Source: Lamellibrachia satsuma
Taxonomy: Eukaryota > Annelida > Polychaeta > Sabellida > Siboglinidae
Assembly (NCBI GenBank): GCA_033239005.1
Contig: BSQZ01000001.1
Location: 33,009,688 to 33,073,687, forward strand
DNA length: 64,000 nt
Direction: 5' to 3'
A program made the position numbers and the translations under genes. The notes under the pieces were generated by a model. That model saw only the letters and a list, made by a program, of their open reading frames with translations, ran no database searches and was not told the origin of the DNA. This document shows positions 23,301 to 33,727 of this stretch, piece by piece; the stretch's first letter is position 1, and every line of letters starts with the position of its first letter.

Positions 23301-26300
23301 CACTCGTCTCCATCGATCCATGAACTTTTCAGGAAGTTTCTTGACGAGTGTCTTGATGTTTTTTGGATGATCCATCTCCTTCATGCTTTCAAGAGTTTTC
23401 ATGGTGTTACTGTAGCTTCGGAGGAATATGGCGTAGCTGTTCATTGCACGTCAGTCGTTCGCTTCAATTTGTCGCCAGTTAGCCGCCTTGGTCATGTACG
23501 CTGACGCTATCTTGTAATTTTTCCCGTACTTCCTTTTTAGCAGTCTCTTTGCCTCCTCGTACCCTTCGTCTGCGTCCATTAACATGCAACTCCACACTAA
23601 CTCATTTGGTTGTCCTTTCGTAAATTGTTCGATATAGTACAACCTATCCTTGCTGGATTCTGTCTTCACTGCAATGCTGGAATGACCTCCAGAATGGTGC
23701 CGACTCTAAAGGACTTCCATCGAAAGGTGTTACTTCGCGCGGTGGGAGAGTGAACCTCTTTTGCTGGTCGATTTCGAGCTTGTTCCAATTCTGCATGATG
23801 TCTGCTGCAGAGTTTGCGATATCATGTTGATTAATGTCTGACTGTTCTGAGGCTTGCTTGTCCCTTGCTGCTGCTGTTGATTCATGCATTTGTTCATGCT
23901 GGCTTGAATTCCTTCATATCAGATAATTTCCTACTAAATATAGGCGCAACAATTACGTCTATTCGAAAAATTTGTTTTTGGGGACGGTGGCAGCTTCTAT
24001 AATCCATATCCTACTGTCTCGGTCTGTACCAAGTTTTCCGATTCGTAGTTTCACTGAACAATAGATCCAACTAGACTTACGTTGATTCATACACTTCGGT
24101 CAATCTTTATTTACTGTCTTCTTCATGTCTTCTGTAGGCACATTTTAGCGACATAACTTAACAACTTGACAATTAAACGATAACATAGGAAATTATGTCT
24201 CTTGGCGCCATCTCCCCCATCCTGCCTTCTCAACTCGTACCTTAATTATCTTCAAATAAAATAAAGGTAAACCGGCACTAACAGTAGTGACAGGGGCACC
24301 TCAATGAGCATGGTAATGAAGGCGGCATCACAATGGTCATGGCAGTACTATAGGACCATCTCAAGGGTCACAAATGACGCAGGGGCATCTCAATGGTTAT
24401 GAGTGACATCCAAATATTTATGCAACACGGGGGCATCTCAATGGGTATGGCAGTGACACAGGGGCATCTCAACGAGCGTTTAAATGTACACAGTTATATT
24501 TATGACACGTTTGTCAGTAGAGATATATAAATAAGGACATCTGAGTTTACATCAATGACTACAGACAAGGAAGGAATTATTTTACATAAAATAGAATATG
24601 AACTGACTTACTGTTATCTTGCAGAAATACACAATATTTAGGCTACAGTAGGAATTATAATTTAGTATTTATGTCATAATCAAAGAATCCTCTTTAGAGG
24701 TGAATGTGGTTGAAACGTACCTCTGGAGAGACTTAGCCAGGGCCTGGTGTGCCTTGCCCAGACCTTTGTCATCATGGGTGGTAACACAGGCGTCCTTGTA
24801 CACTGTCAGGTACTGAAATACACAGCAAACTCACTCACAAATTCAAAGCCTGTAATCATACATATCATTTACCAGAACAACTCATTACACACACTTTATG
24901 ACACATACACTAACACTAATATAAATTATATAATGATGCATTACCTAACATCAGGGTCCATTAAGTTGACTTTTCAACTTTGACTTTTGACATCAACATT
25001 GACATTTTAGCAGTAAATGTGTGAGATGAGCAATGCATTCTGGGAGCTACAATGGTCACAATTCCAAATAATATGCATAGTTCAGTACTAGTTTTAGTTG
25101 TACTGTGACATTCTTGCAACTTTCTGCACTACAGTTTAATTTATCAATCAAAATACAAACAAGCAAAAACAACACAAAAGCAAAAAAGACTTAGTTTAAC
25201 ATAATAATCCTTACATATAAAGTAAAAACAAACCTACTTAAATATATTTCTCATTACCAAATTATTTACCTTGTGTCACCTGCAATTACCATGGCAACCA
25301 AAACTGTGTCACATAGAACAACTTAATTACTCATGTTTCCTAGGCAAATATTTAGTAAAATATGACCATGGATGATAATGATATATGAAAATATTTATTA
25401 TATTGAGGAACAAGATAGCAACCGCATTCTGAATTTTTTTTAAAGGCATACAGTATATATATCTAAGAAGCACTCCCCGAAGATTATAATTTACTGGAAC
25501 TGCAACTACATACAGGGCTGTGTTTTTTTAAAAGGGGGTTCGGGCGTACACAATTAGCCGGAGATTTCTGGGACGATTTATGAAAATGCTACAGTTAAAC
25601 ACAATTCTCTCGAAAAGGGGGATTCATACGAACCCCCCGAATCCCCCTGAGGTGTAAATGATGTAAATGTTAACTGTGTGAATGTTTTTAAGCAGAATTA
25701 ACAGACATTAACTTATAGACATAATATATATAATAGATGTAATAGACATATTAGATATAATAGATATAGTATATATAATTGATAGATTAAACATATTGAA
25801 CTCACAATATGCCAAATTGGCGTCTTTGTCTACATGCCCTATGACATTTGTTACAACTTCTACAGAGTGCTTATTGGATAAATTCTGAATGAATGAATTT
25901 TAAAACATTATGAATAATAATATGAATATAAGGTTAAACAGTTCATACAAATGAACCATTTCTTTGAATTAAATTGGGAAAGTTGTAGTAACAACATTAC
26001 ATGGCCCACTTTCAGTGCTGCCTCAGACTCTCGGTTCTAGTAACAACATTACATGGCCCACCTTCAGTGCCGCCTCAGACTCTCGGTTCTAGTAACAACA
26101 TTACATGGCCCACCTTCAGTGCCGCCTCAGACTCTCGGTTCTAGTAACAACATTACATGGCCCACCTTCAGCGCCGCCTCAGACTCTCGGTTCTAGTAAC
26201 AACATTACATGGCCCACCTTCAGTGCCGCCTCAGACTCTCGGTTCTAGTAACAACATTACATGGCCCACCTTCAGCGCCGCCTCAGACTCTCGGTTCTTC

Positions 26301-26467
26301 TCGTACGCCTGACCTAGTTTGTAACTCATGACTCCCTCCAAGTGGACATCTCCAGCTGCAACGATTCAAACAACACTCGTTATCTCAGTGACAATGTTTG
26401 TGCATGTGTGTGTGTGTGTCTGTGTGTGTGTGTGTGTGCGTGTCCGTATGCGTGTGTGTGTTTGTGC

Positions 26468-26533
<66 letters not shown>

Positions 26534-29500
26534 ATGTGTGTGCGTGTGTGTGTGCGTATGTATGCATGTGTGTGAGCGTGCATGTGTGAGCGTGCATGTG
26601 TGCATGTGAGTGCATGCGTGTGCACAAAACAATCAAGTCACACAGAGTAGAAAAGAACTGCTATTGTTATGAATACAATACACAATGAAGTACAGTGGTG
26701 TAAATAAAAATATACATGACAATAAGGAGAGAAGTTTGTTTACCCTCTATTATACATAACATAAATAGCACATTCAGGTGGAACAAAACAGTACAGAAAC
26801 ATACAAAAAATGTACACTCACATCAACAAAAAATAATTGTTATTAATATAACACCATATTCATAAACAAACTTTCCATATCTGCCCCACTCGGGATAGTT
26901 TCCCGGTTAAAGGTTTCATATAACCACCTTCATTGGCCATGTCGTAGGCCTTCTGCAGATACTCTTGGTGCTGCCCATGGTGCGTGGGGTTCGTCTCAAA
27001 CTTTGTGGCTGTCATGGAGTAGATGAGACTGAGTTGTCTGCAGGCCTCCGCGCGGAATGTGTCCCTGGATTCCGTGAGCCACTCCGGCTGGTTCTCCGTC
27101 AGGTTATAGAACACTTCAAAGTGATCTGTTGCCTCAAAGTATAGACCTGTTTGTGACAACAACCAAGATTCAAAGTGATCTATCGCCTCAAAGTATATAC
27201 CTGTTTGTTACAACAACAGAGATTCAGAGTGATCTGTCGCCTCAAAGTATATACCTGTTTGTTACAACAACAAAGGTTCAAAGTGACCCATCTCCTCAAA
27301 GTATAGACCTGTTTGTGACAACAACAAAGATTCAAAGTGATCCATCTCCTCAAAGTACAGTCTTGTTTGTGACAACAACAAAAGTTCAAAGTGATCCATC
27401 GCCTCAAAGTATAGACCTGTTTGTGACAACAACATAGATTCAAAGTGATCCATCTCCTCAAAGTATACACATGTTTGTGACAACAACAAAAATTCAAAGT
27501 GATCCATCTCCTCAAAGTATAGTCGTGTTTGTGACAACAACAAAGATTCAAAGTGATCCATCGCCTCAAAGTATAGACCTGTTTGTGACAACAATAAAGG
27601 TTCAAAGTGATCCATCGCCTCAAAGTATAGACCTGTTTGTGACAACAACCAAGATTCAAAGTGATCTATCGCCTCAAAGTATAGATCTGTTTGTGACAAC
27701 AACAAAGATTCAAAGTGATCCATCGCCTCAAAGTATAGACATGTTTGTGACAACAACAAAGATTCAAAGTGATCTAGCGCCTCAAAGTATAGACCTGTTT
27801 GTGACAACAACAAAGATTCAAAGTGATCCATCGCCTCAAAGTATAGACCTGTTTGTGACAACAACAAAGATTCAAAGTGATCCATTGCCTCAAAGTATAG
27901 ACCTGTTTGTGACAACAACAAAGATTCAAAGTGATCTGTCACCTCAAAGTATAGACCTGTTTGTGACAATGACAAAAACCCGAAGTGACCCATCAACTCA
28001 AACTATCTGCTTATTGCTTTGCAAAAGACCAAATTCATTACCTTTAAGCCAATTGTCCACTGTGTTAAAAGTGACAACTTTCTAGACCACCCATGCCTTT
28101 ATAGAGCTGGAGCTTAACTCCAGTGTCCATGGTACAAGCAGATGACCATTTACATCAAACCTCTTAAGTGACTAACAACTACAACTGTACACAACTGAGT
28201 GAACTGCGACTGAGACTCATTGCGGTACACCTCAGTGTCTATTATGTACTTCATCAGTGAAGCTGCAGCTGAGGACTTTGTTCTGTGAACCAATATCTTC
28301 AACAATTACAAGACATTAGCTACATGATTTATGGCCCTCCCCACATAGCAAAGTCGGTTGGCCAATGAGGGCCGACTGAGTCTGCCGAAATATTATGAAA
28401 AAGAAAACAAAAACAAAGAACATGATCCATTGAAAAATGAGAAGACAACTTGCCGTTCTCTTTAAGGGCCAGTCCCATGTTGCAGTGGGCTTCAGCCATG
28501 AGGCGGCTCTCGCTCTCCTTCAGTCTTCCCGTCACTTCCAGGGCCAGCTCAAAGAAGTGGTCAGAGATCCACTTGTCTTCGGTACACGTTGTCTGGAAGT
28601 ACTTGGCCAGCTCGTGGTAGCACTGGTACACAGACTCGTATTCCTCTGTCAAACAACATGCTTCAGTTATTGTCACAGGGCAATCATGTGTGTGCGATAA
28701 ACCTGCAAAATTTGTGGTAGAAATCTACGTGTCATACAACATTTCAATTTCATGCAGTTTGTTACACATTTATTGCCTGTGTGGGATGTGTCAAGTACCT
28801 TCCCTGGTTAGTAACTGAGGTAACTTTTAACCAATAATTTCCGAATCCATGCACACCATAGAAATTCATCTTTTTGCTAAGTGTTTTATGATCTACTGTA
28901 TCGAAGGCCTTTCTAAGATCAATGAATACACCAATAGCATGTTTCTATTTGAAATTTCCTATTTGATTTTACAATGCAGTTGATTCTCTTATCTATCATT
29001 CTGTTAAGCGGATTTCATTGTACATTTAGCATACACACAGTGAAGCATCACACTCTATCATTACCTTCTAGATCCTTCTCCTCTGCCTGCATCAGCCATT
29101 CCTTCATCATCATCAGTTTCTCTGGCTCGTCATGAAGTAACTTCTTGGTCCAGAGCACTGACTCGGGCCCAGCCTGCAGCCGGACCAACTCCTGCAGATG
29201 CATCAGGTTGAAGATCTGAGAGAATGTCTCGTGATAGCCGCCATGGAGGATGTCCAGACACAGGTTGTGCTTGAATGTGTTCTGCGTTCTATACACCAGG
29301 TGGCAGCACATGTATCCAGTTAGCGATCTCCAAATAGGCAATTTTTATGACAATGAAGGGGGGGTGTGCCAGGTTCAGGGATGTTTTTAAATTCAAGGTT
29401 TAGATGGTGGCCATGTGGCAGACATGTCCATAACAAGAATATTTTAAGATATGCACAAACAGATGAAACTAGCTGAAACATTTTCACAATTTTTCTAACT

Positions 29501-30004
29501 TGTGGTATATGTCAAATGTTTGCTAATGTAACAACCAATGTACCAGAATGAGGGTCTCTACCCTGGAGCAAAGTAACTATCCCCAAACAATGAACTGAAG
29601 CATTCCCAATTTATATGTTCCAGTGTCAGCCATTGAGACAAATACCTACAGTAAAAACTGTTTAAGTAATAAAAAATATTTAAAAATACATTATTATTAT
29701 TTATTACCACTGAATCAGGGGTTGCACTACAATCCAATTGTCTAATTTAATTTGATGTTTTAACTCCAGTTAACAACGATACTAACCTGTATGTCTCAAC
29801 TTTGGCAAGCAGTGGTAGCTGTTGTCGTAATTTGTTCAGTCTCCGCCGAACTCTTTCTTCGTGAGTTCCTTTCTTCGAGTAGGACATTTGCACGGTTTGA
29901 TTAATTGGTGGCATCACCTCATTACCGATCGATGATGTTTTAGTAGGAAGCTCTGGCACCAGCCGCTCCTTCTTGATTGGTGGCAAAACACCAACGGACG
30001 CCAT
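14340..30004 (-). CDS. TTC29: Tetratricopeptide repeat protein 29, copy A, complete (9 coding exons)
   Basis: Axonemal/ciliary TPR protein. Coding exons on the minus strand: 30004-29787, 29288-29065, 28645-28454, 27146-26928, 26355-26270, 24812-24721, 21182-21059, 19718-19469, 14512-14340. They sum to 1578 nt, giving 525 residues plus stop (human TTC29 is about 475), and every phase matches. Residues 1-73 are a basic, proline-containing head (LPPIKKERLVPELP). Residues 73-147 hold the family block NLCLDILHGGYHETF. Residues 148-460 form TPR helices, for example EDKWISDHFFELALEV, AEAHCNMGLALKENG, MSYKLGQAYEKNRESEAAL and ACSSLGEVFNALGEYDQAV. The C-terminal exon is a Lys/Glu-rich tail ending GEDDLA, longer than in mammals. 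The start context is AAGATGG. Intron 3 has a GC donor (G|GCAAGT at 28453-28448), supported by the identical 192-nt exon in copy B. Introns carry minisatellites, a BEL/Pao element and LINE fragments; several arrays include the splice sites. Identity is near certain; individual junctions are inferred without transcripts. Confidence 0.93.
14570..14850. repeat. About 27-bp minisatellite beside TTC29-A exon 9
   Basis: Roughly nine degenerate units around GTTACATGATAAATGTCAAC. The array sits in the last intron, about 60 bp upstream of the exon 9 acceptor on the minus strand. Confidence 0.8.
15488..15830. repeat. 108-bp tandem repeat, 3 copies
   Basis: Three near-identical units containing GCAGCGATAGAGCAAGTC and CACATATCACCATATGCAAT. 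The unit is a multiple of three, which makes a 36-residue periodic open frame on the minus strand. I do not regard it as a gene. It lies in TTC29-A intron 8. Confidence 0.88.
17495..18062. repeat. About 31-bp minisatellite in TTC29-A intron 8
   Basis: About 18 copies around CACAGATGTGTAGCTCTTAT AAGA. Confidence 0.92.
19798..20725. repeat. 48-bp minisatellite upstream of TTC29-A exon 8
   Basis: About 19 units with ACATTGGTCATTACAATCAC and a variable run of CAC triplets. It starts some 80 bp from the exon 8 acceptor. Long open frames exist on both strands (Thr/Ile/Val-rich and Met/Val-rich) because the unit is a multiple of three. Confidence 0.92.
21190..21279. repeat. About 30-bp minisatellite at TTC29-A exon 7, split by the BEL element
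   Basis: Units contain GAAGGGGGCATCTCAATGGG. The array begins immediately intronic of the exon 7 acceptor and resumes at 24284-24480 on the far side of the BEL/Pao insertion. Confidence 0.85.
21738..22159 (+). pseudogene. CR1 LINE fragment inserted in the BEL element
   Basis: Plus-strand endonuclease segment (ESW-like start SWANIDITDAELGL, then GRRGGGVILYVKESIQAYKI and IGLVYRSPN). It is fused at about 22040 to a reverse transcriptase segment that begins near NMDSLKRGHA and ends VDFIYLDFQ. About 1 kb between the two parts is missing. The right border is sharp, where BEL integrase sequence begins at 22160. Confidence 0.85.
22141..23313 (-). pseudogene. BEL/Pao zinc-knuckle + protease joined to integrase end
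   Basis: Open frame of 390 codons. Residues about 85-160 carry the BEL/Pao gag knuckles: CMYCRGDHTMEMC, then CFACFFTAHRSNDC, then CTICSASHQTVLH. Residues about 205-235 carry the protease motif AFLDEGSDVMFC, in which the usual D-S/T-G-S reads DEGS. At about residue 332 (near 22320) the frame jumps from the region after protease directly into the integrase motif DDCLQTFLCEIESIFNNRPI and ALTPNHLLLL. The whole reverse transcriptase, RNase H and integrase core are missing, yet the frame is continuous across the junction. Confidence 0.88.
23320..23889 (-). pseudogene. BEL/Pao gag N-terminal region, frameshifted
   Basis: Two overlapping minus-strand frames: 23889-23644 with FTLPPREVTPFDGSPLESAP and FWRSFQHC (the conserved LP.F.G...W..F region), then 23669-23451 with DRLYYIEQFTKGQ and EEAKRLLKRKYG. 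A further decayed stretch runs to 23320. At least two frameshifts. Confidence 0.82.
24813..25988. other. TTC29-A intron 5, no feature recognised
   Basis: AT-rich. A stretch at 25530-25665 has G-rich and C-rich ends (AAAAGGGGGTTCGGG and CCCCCCGAATCCCCCT) that could pair, possibly an old MITE, but I cannot define borders. Confidence 0.4.
25989..26298. repeat. 52-bp minisatellite that includes the TTC29-A exon 5 splice donor
   Basis: Six copies of a 52-bp unit. Each carries the last 28 nt of exon 5 (minus strand, GAGTCTGAGGCGGC...AAG) followed by the donor GTGGGCC. Donor positions fall at exact 52-bp steps: exon ends at 26270, 26218, 26166, 26114, 26062 and 26010. The outermost copy is slightly diverged. 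Confidence 0.95.
26398..26622. repeat. (GT)n-rich microsatellite
   Basis: About 220 bp of imperfect GT with GTGC/GTAT interruptions, some 45 bp from the exon 5 acceptor of TTC29-A. Cys-Val and Thr-His frames here are artefacts. Confidence 0.97.
27113..28012. repeat. 54-bp minisatellite that includes the TTC29-A exon 4 acceptor
   Basis: About 16-17 units at an exact 54-bp period. Each holds 20 nt of intron ending TCACAAACAG and the first 34 nt of exon 4 (encoding LYFEATDHFE). The functional junction is at 27146; the next copies are at 27200, 27254 and 27308, and on up to about 28000. Because 54 is a multiple of three, the exon frame stays open through most units. Confidence 0.95.
28790..28985 (-). 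pseudogene. LINE reverse transcriptase fragment in TTC29-A intron 2
   Basis: Minus-strand remnant with IGVFIDLRKAFDTVDHKTL (the first catalytic Asp region) followed by MNFYGVHGFGNYW. It is a different LINE type from the CR1 copies. Only this core fragment is present. Confidence 0.78.
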
Positions 30005-30433
30005 CTTGCCTTGTTTAAAATGAACAAGAATAAAAAATCATCTCATTATGATATGGGTGACAAAAACAGTATAATGTGTAGAGAGAAGGAAAAGGGCAAA
30101 TAACTTAAGTTAATTAATGAAATTACAATTAACTTAAGTTAATTAATGAAATTACAATTAACTCAGAAATTCTCCAAATCAATTAAATTAACCTCACACA
30201 TTGTTCAGGTCAATTAAATTAAATTAACCTCCCAAATCCTTAAATTAAATGAAAAATTTATTTTAATTAAATTAACAGTGTTGGCAGAAATGTTTATTCA
30301 TTTAAAATAGTTTTAAATCACAAGTCTTGTAACAGAAATGTGTTTTGTAACTTTGTTTGAAAGCGATTTGCCCATGCAATATTTACATGCCATGACATTT
30401 CTTCATGGGGCATTTGATCACATTTTAACAGTT

Positions 30434-31800
30434 GTAGATACTAGTGCCCTGCATGAGCCGGGCTTTGGGTCCAAGACCGGCCCAGCTCACAGCCCGCAAG
30501 CCAGGCCTCTACATAATTTTGTGGGCCTGGCCAGGGCCTACATATTGCAGGCCCGGGCTGAATTTTTTTAAACACATCGGGCTTGGGCCGGGCCTGGTCC
30601 TAGTGTGAGCGGGCCGGGCCGGGCCGGGCCGGGCTTATTAATTTTATTATTAATAAAAACTGATTATAAATTGTAATTCTGGTTAATGAATGCTTAAAAT
30701 TATTTCTTTAGTATTAAATAGTTGCAAATTGAGACATTGCATGGAATTATAAATGACACTAGTGCATTATATATTGGAATGCAGTTTAACCTCTTTTCAA
30801 CAATGGGACTTCCTATGGTATCATTTTAATAATGTGCATTCTTTTAATACAGACATTTCATATAAAATATATCATATCTTTGTATTGTAATTCATATTTT
30901 TGGCATGAATGTACCCTTTTTGCATAGATTTAATGACCCCATACCAGGCCACTTAAGTTCACCTGGCTGGAAGCAGCCATCCCCAAATATTTACTTTAGA
31001 CATATTTGCAGACGCAATCAAGCCATGACTAACCACCAACTTATTACCCTTTGACCAAACCAGTGGACATTCTATTGTCTAGGTCTTCCCTCCAAACATT
31101 GCCTGCCTGAAGGACCAGCCAACTGGCCACTGCCCACTGCCCAGTAGTGCCAGTACCTAGTACCCACCCTAGTTGGTAATTGGTATTTCTCTATTGTGTG
31201 AACTAGTGACTACTATTTAGTATCTACAATTTCCCCAGTACTGATTCATTCACACTTGTACTAATTCACATGTCTCAACCTGATCTGTCTCAGGCTAGTG
31301 ACTGTGCCACTGGGTGTCAGTGCCACTGGGTGTCAGTGCCACTGGGTGTCAGTGCCAGTGACATAAAGTAGTAGCTAGTACTAGCTACTAGCTATGCACT
31401 ACTAAACAACAACTGACATTAGCATTTCAGTAGTAAACGTTATACAATATTCATATATTATATTTTTATTTATTAAAACAATAAGTCTGTTTTACAGTTT
31501 ATTTGTGTTTCGTATTTCTTATAAGATTATAGTTTTATCTTCTCTAAACTTAGCGGGCTGCAGGCTTGTGGGCCGTGGGCTTACCCATTTTTGGCCCGTG
31601 GGTATGGGCCTGAAACTTGCAGGTCGGGCCGGGCCTGGGCCAAACATTCACGGTCTGGGTCGGGTCCTAAATTCTAGTTTGCGGGCCTGGTCCGGGCTTG
31701 AAAAATGGCTGCGGGCCTGGGCCAGGCCTGGACTCTAACTGCTAATTGCGGGCCGGGCTTGGGCTCAAATTATAGGCCCGTGCAGGGCACTAGTAGATAC
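30434..31800. mobile_element. hAT-type non-autonomous DNA element with 8-bp target duplication
   Basis: The element spans 30442-31792 (1351 bp). Its ends are inverted: TAGTGCCCTGCATG at left and, as reverse complement, TAGTGCCCTGCACG at right, followed inward by GGGCC-rich subterminal sequence on both sides. A perfect 8-bp duplication GTAGATAC is present at 30434-30441 and 31793-31800. The 8-bp duplication and the CAGTGCCCTGCA-type end point to the hAT superfamily. No transposase frame is present. The interior holds a 16-bp tandem repeat (31303-31365). Confidence 0.9.
31303..31365. repeat. 16-bp repeat inside the hAT element
   Basis: About four units of TGCCACTGGGTGTCAG. Confidence 0.88.
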
Positions 31801-33271
31801 TTGTTAAAAATTAAATTATTTTTTGGAAAAGATTGAAAAATTGTGGCTGAAGATTTGCAGGAAACAAGCCCCCTCATATATTCAACCACCAAAATAAAAC
31901 GATAGGGCAAATACATACATTATTTTTCAATGCACCAAGTTGTTATTTATGCAGTGTTTTATACTAAATCATTAGGTTTCTCCATTACACACTAGCAATT
32001 AAATATGTACACAATATTTTTTATGCATTACTTGAACTGGCATGCTTTTGATTTAAGTTAGCTAAGCTATGAGCTGTATTACACCCACCCACCCACCCAA
32101 AATATAGATGCATATGTCTAATGGCCCCATAGGTCCACTTGGCTGAGAGTTGCCAGCCAACTAATGTTGACTTTAAACAGAGATTTGTGGAAGCCATGAT
32201 TAGCAATCAACTTATAACCCTACCAGAGGTCATTCTATTGTCTAGACCTTCCCTCCAATTCACAGGTTCCTAAATGACCAGACAACCCCAGTTGTGGTGG
32301 TCTCCCTCTGTGATCTTCTCCCTCCCATTCACATGCATGACTGAACCCCTGCCATTCACATGCATGACTGAACCCCTCCCATTCACATGCATGACTGAAC
32401 CTGGTGAACCTAGTAACTGCAATAGTGACTGCAGGCCTTCTGGAACCACCTGGGTAAAATGGCTGTGAACTATCCAGTAATACCAACTGTTAAATGAGCA
32501 CTTACTTGAGAGTTAATTGGGAATTTGTCAATTAAATTGGTTATGTTAATTAACAAAATCCCAATTAACTCATTTTGGTAATGTTAATTAATTAGATAAA
32601 ATTAAAGCAGCCTTTCTGGAAAAGTTAATTAAATAGAGTTTGTGGCCTGTCTGTGTCACCCTTCAGCCAAATACAACAGTGTATGCATCATTCAGTAAAA
32701 AAATAAAAAAAGTCGAAGTAAACCTAGATGGAACCTGTATTTAAGGGTCAGTATAGACTGGATATAAAAACGCATTGGTTCTTCCACAGTATGATAAATG
32801 ATTGGTGCAAACTGTATATTAGAATATTATACCCACTGTAAGAGCAGTGTAAATATGTAGAAAAACAAAACAGATAAACAGTTACAGGACACACAAGTCA
32901 AAGTCAACCTGCCATCTGGAGTGTATACTGCCTTGGATGACAATTTTTTTTAAACATTACTGGTTCATACTAACTGTTGATTATTCGAACTGAAATAAAT
33001 GTAAACAAACATTACATTTATAATACAATTTATAATACCATACTTACTTCAAGCAACACTGGGTTATATATTAAAAGAACATCTGCTCTCTGACTGACAT
33101 TTCTGCCACACAACAATTTGTTAGTCTTAAAATACTGACTGTTCCTGAAGAATTCAATTCTAAATTGTCCAGTCCACAGATCTACAAATCGTGTGTAGAT
33201 CCGTCTGTTCTGGCTGCGTATGTGTGCATTTTCAAGCCAAGTTTATTACACACACACATATATATATATAT
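31801..33271. other. Intergenic, diverged repeat related to the hAT interior
   Basis: The part at about 32110-32290 shares blocks with 30935-31110 inside the hAT element, for example ATTCTATTGTCTAGACCTTC against ATTCTATTGTCTAGGTCTTC and AATGGCCCCATAGG against AATGACCCCATACC. The remainder is AT-rich without features. Confidence 0.55.
32305..32402. repeat. 27-bp minisatellite
   Basis: Three to four units with CCATTCACATGCATGACTGA. Confidence 0.85.
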
Positions 33272-33495
33272 AGGCACATTAACATTTGCTACACTGCCAA
33301 AATTATAAGTGCAAAATTGGCACCAGGATAATTTGCCATTGTAAGCTACAGAGACTTATAATGTAGTTACGTATATGCGACATCTGAGTCTATTGTCAAG
33401 TTTTATGTTGTAACTTGTAATGAATGATGGTAATGAGTTAATGTCATTCTGAAATGAAATGTCATGTCAGTACATTTACATGCTGATAACTTACA
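33272..33495. repeat. About 222-bp interspersed repeat, copy 1
   Basis: Begins GGCACATTAACATTTGCTAC and ends GCTGATAACTTAC. It is nearly identical to copy 2 at 35407-35630. No inverted ends or coding frame seen. Confidence 0.85.
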
Positions 33496-33727
33496 TGAAC
33501 ATGATAGAGAATTGGAAAGAAAGCAGAGGTCATCAATGAAATATCAATAATCAGAGATCTAAATGACAATGTGAACAACACAGGATATGACTGATGACTT
33601 ACAGATGTGTATGGGTCTGATTCAACAGGACCAAAATCCTAGGGAACCCTAGCTCAGAGGCATGTAACAACCGCAGAGCTATGTGGAGTTTCAAATTGGT
33701 ACAATGTACAAAGTCTCAACAGATGAT

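Larger units (their letters stand above)
21280..24283 (-). mobile_element. BEL/Pao-type LTR retrotransposon, internally deleted, with a nested CR1 fragment
   Basis: Two LTRs (21280-21623, 344 bp; 23939-24283, 345 bp) flank decayed gag, protease and the end of integrase on the minus strand. A 5-bp target duplication GTAGT is present (21275-21279 and 24284-24288). On the element strand the LTR starts TGTTAGTGCC and ends GCGCCTATA. The LTRs differ at around 15-20 positions, so it is older than the gypsy copy. It sits in TTC29-A intron 6, in the same orientation as the gene. Confidence 0.93.

Noticed and set aside
25530..25665. Possible foldback element
   Set aside because: G-rich and C-rich ends pair only loosely and no target duplication could be found.
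26328..26636. Cys-Val and Thr-His open frames
   Set aside because: GT microsatellite translated in all frames.
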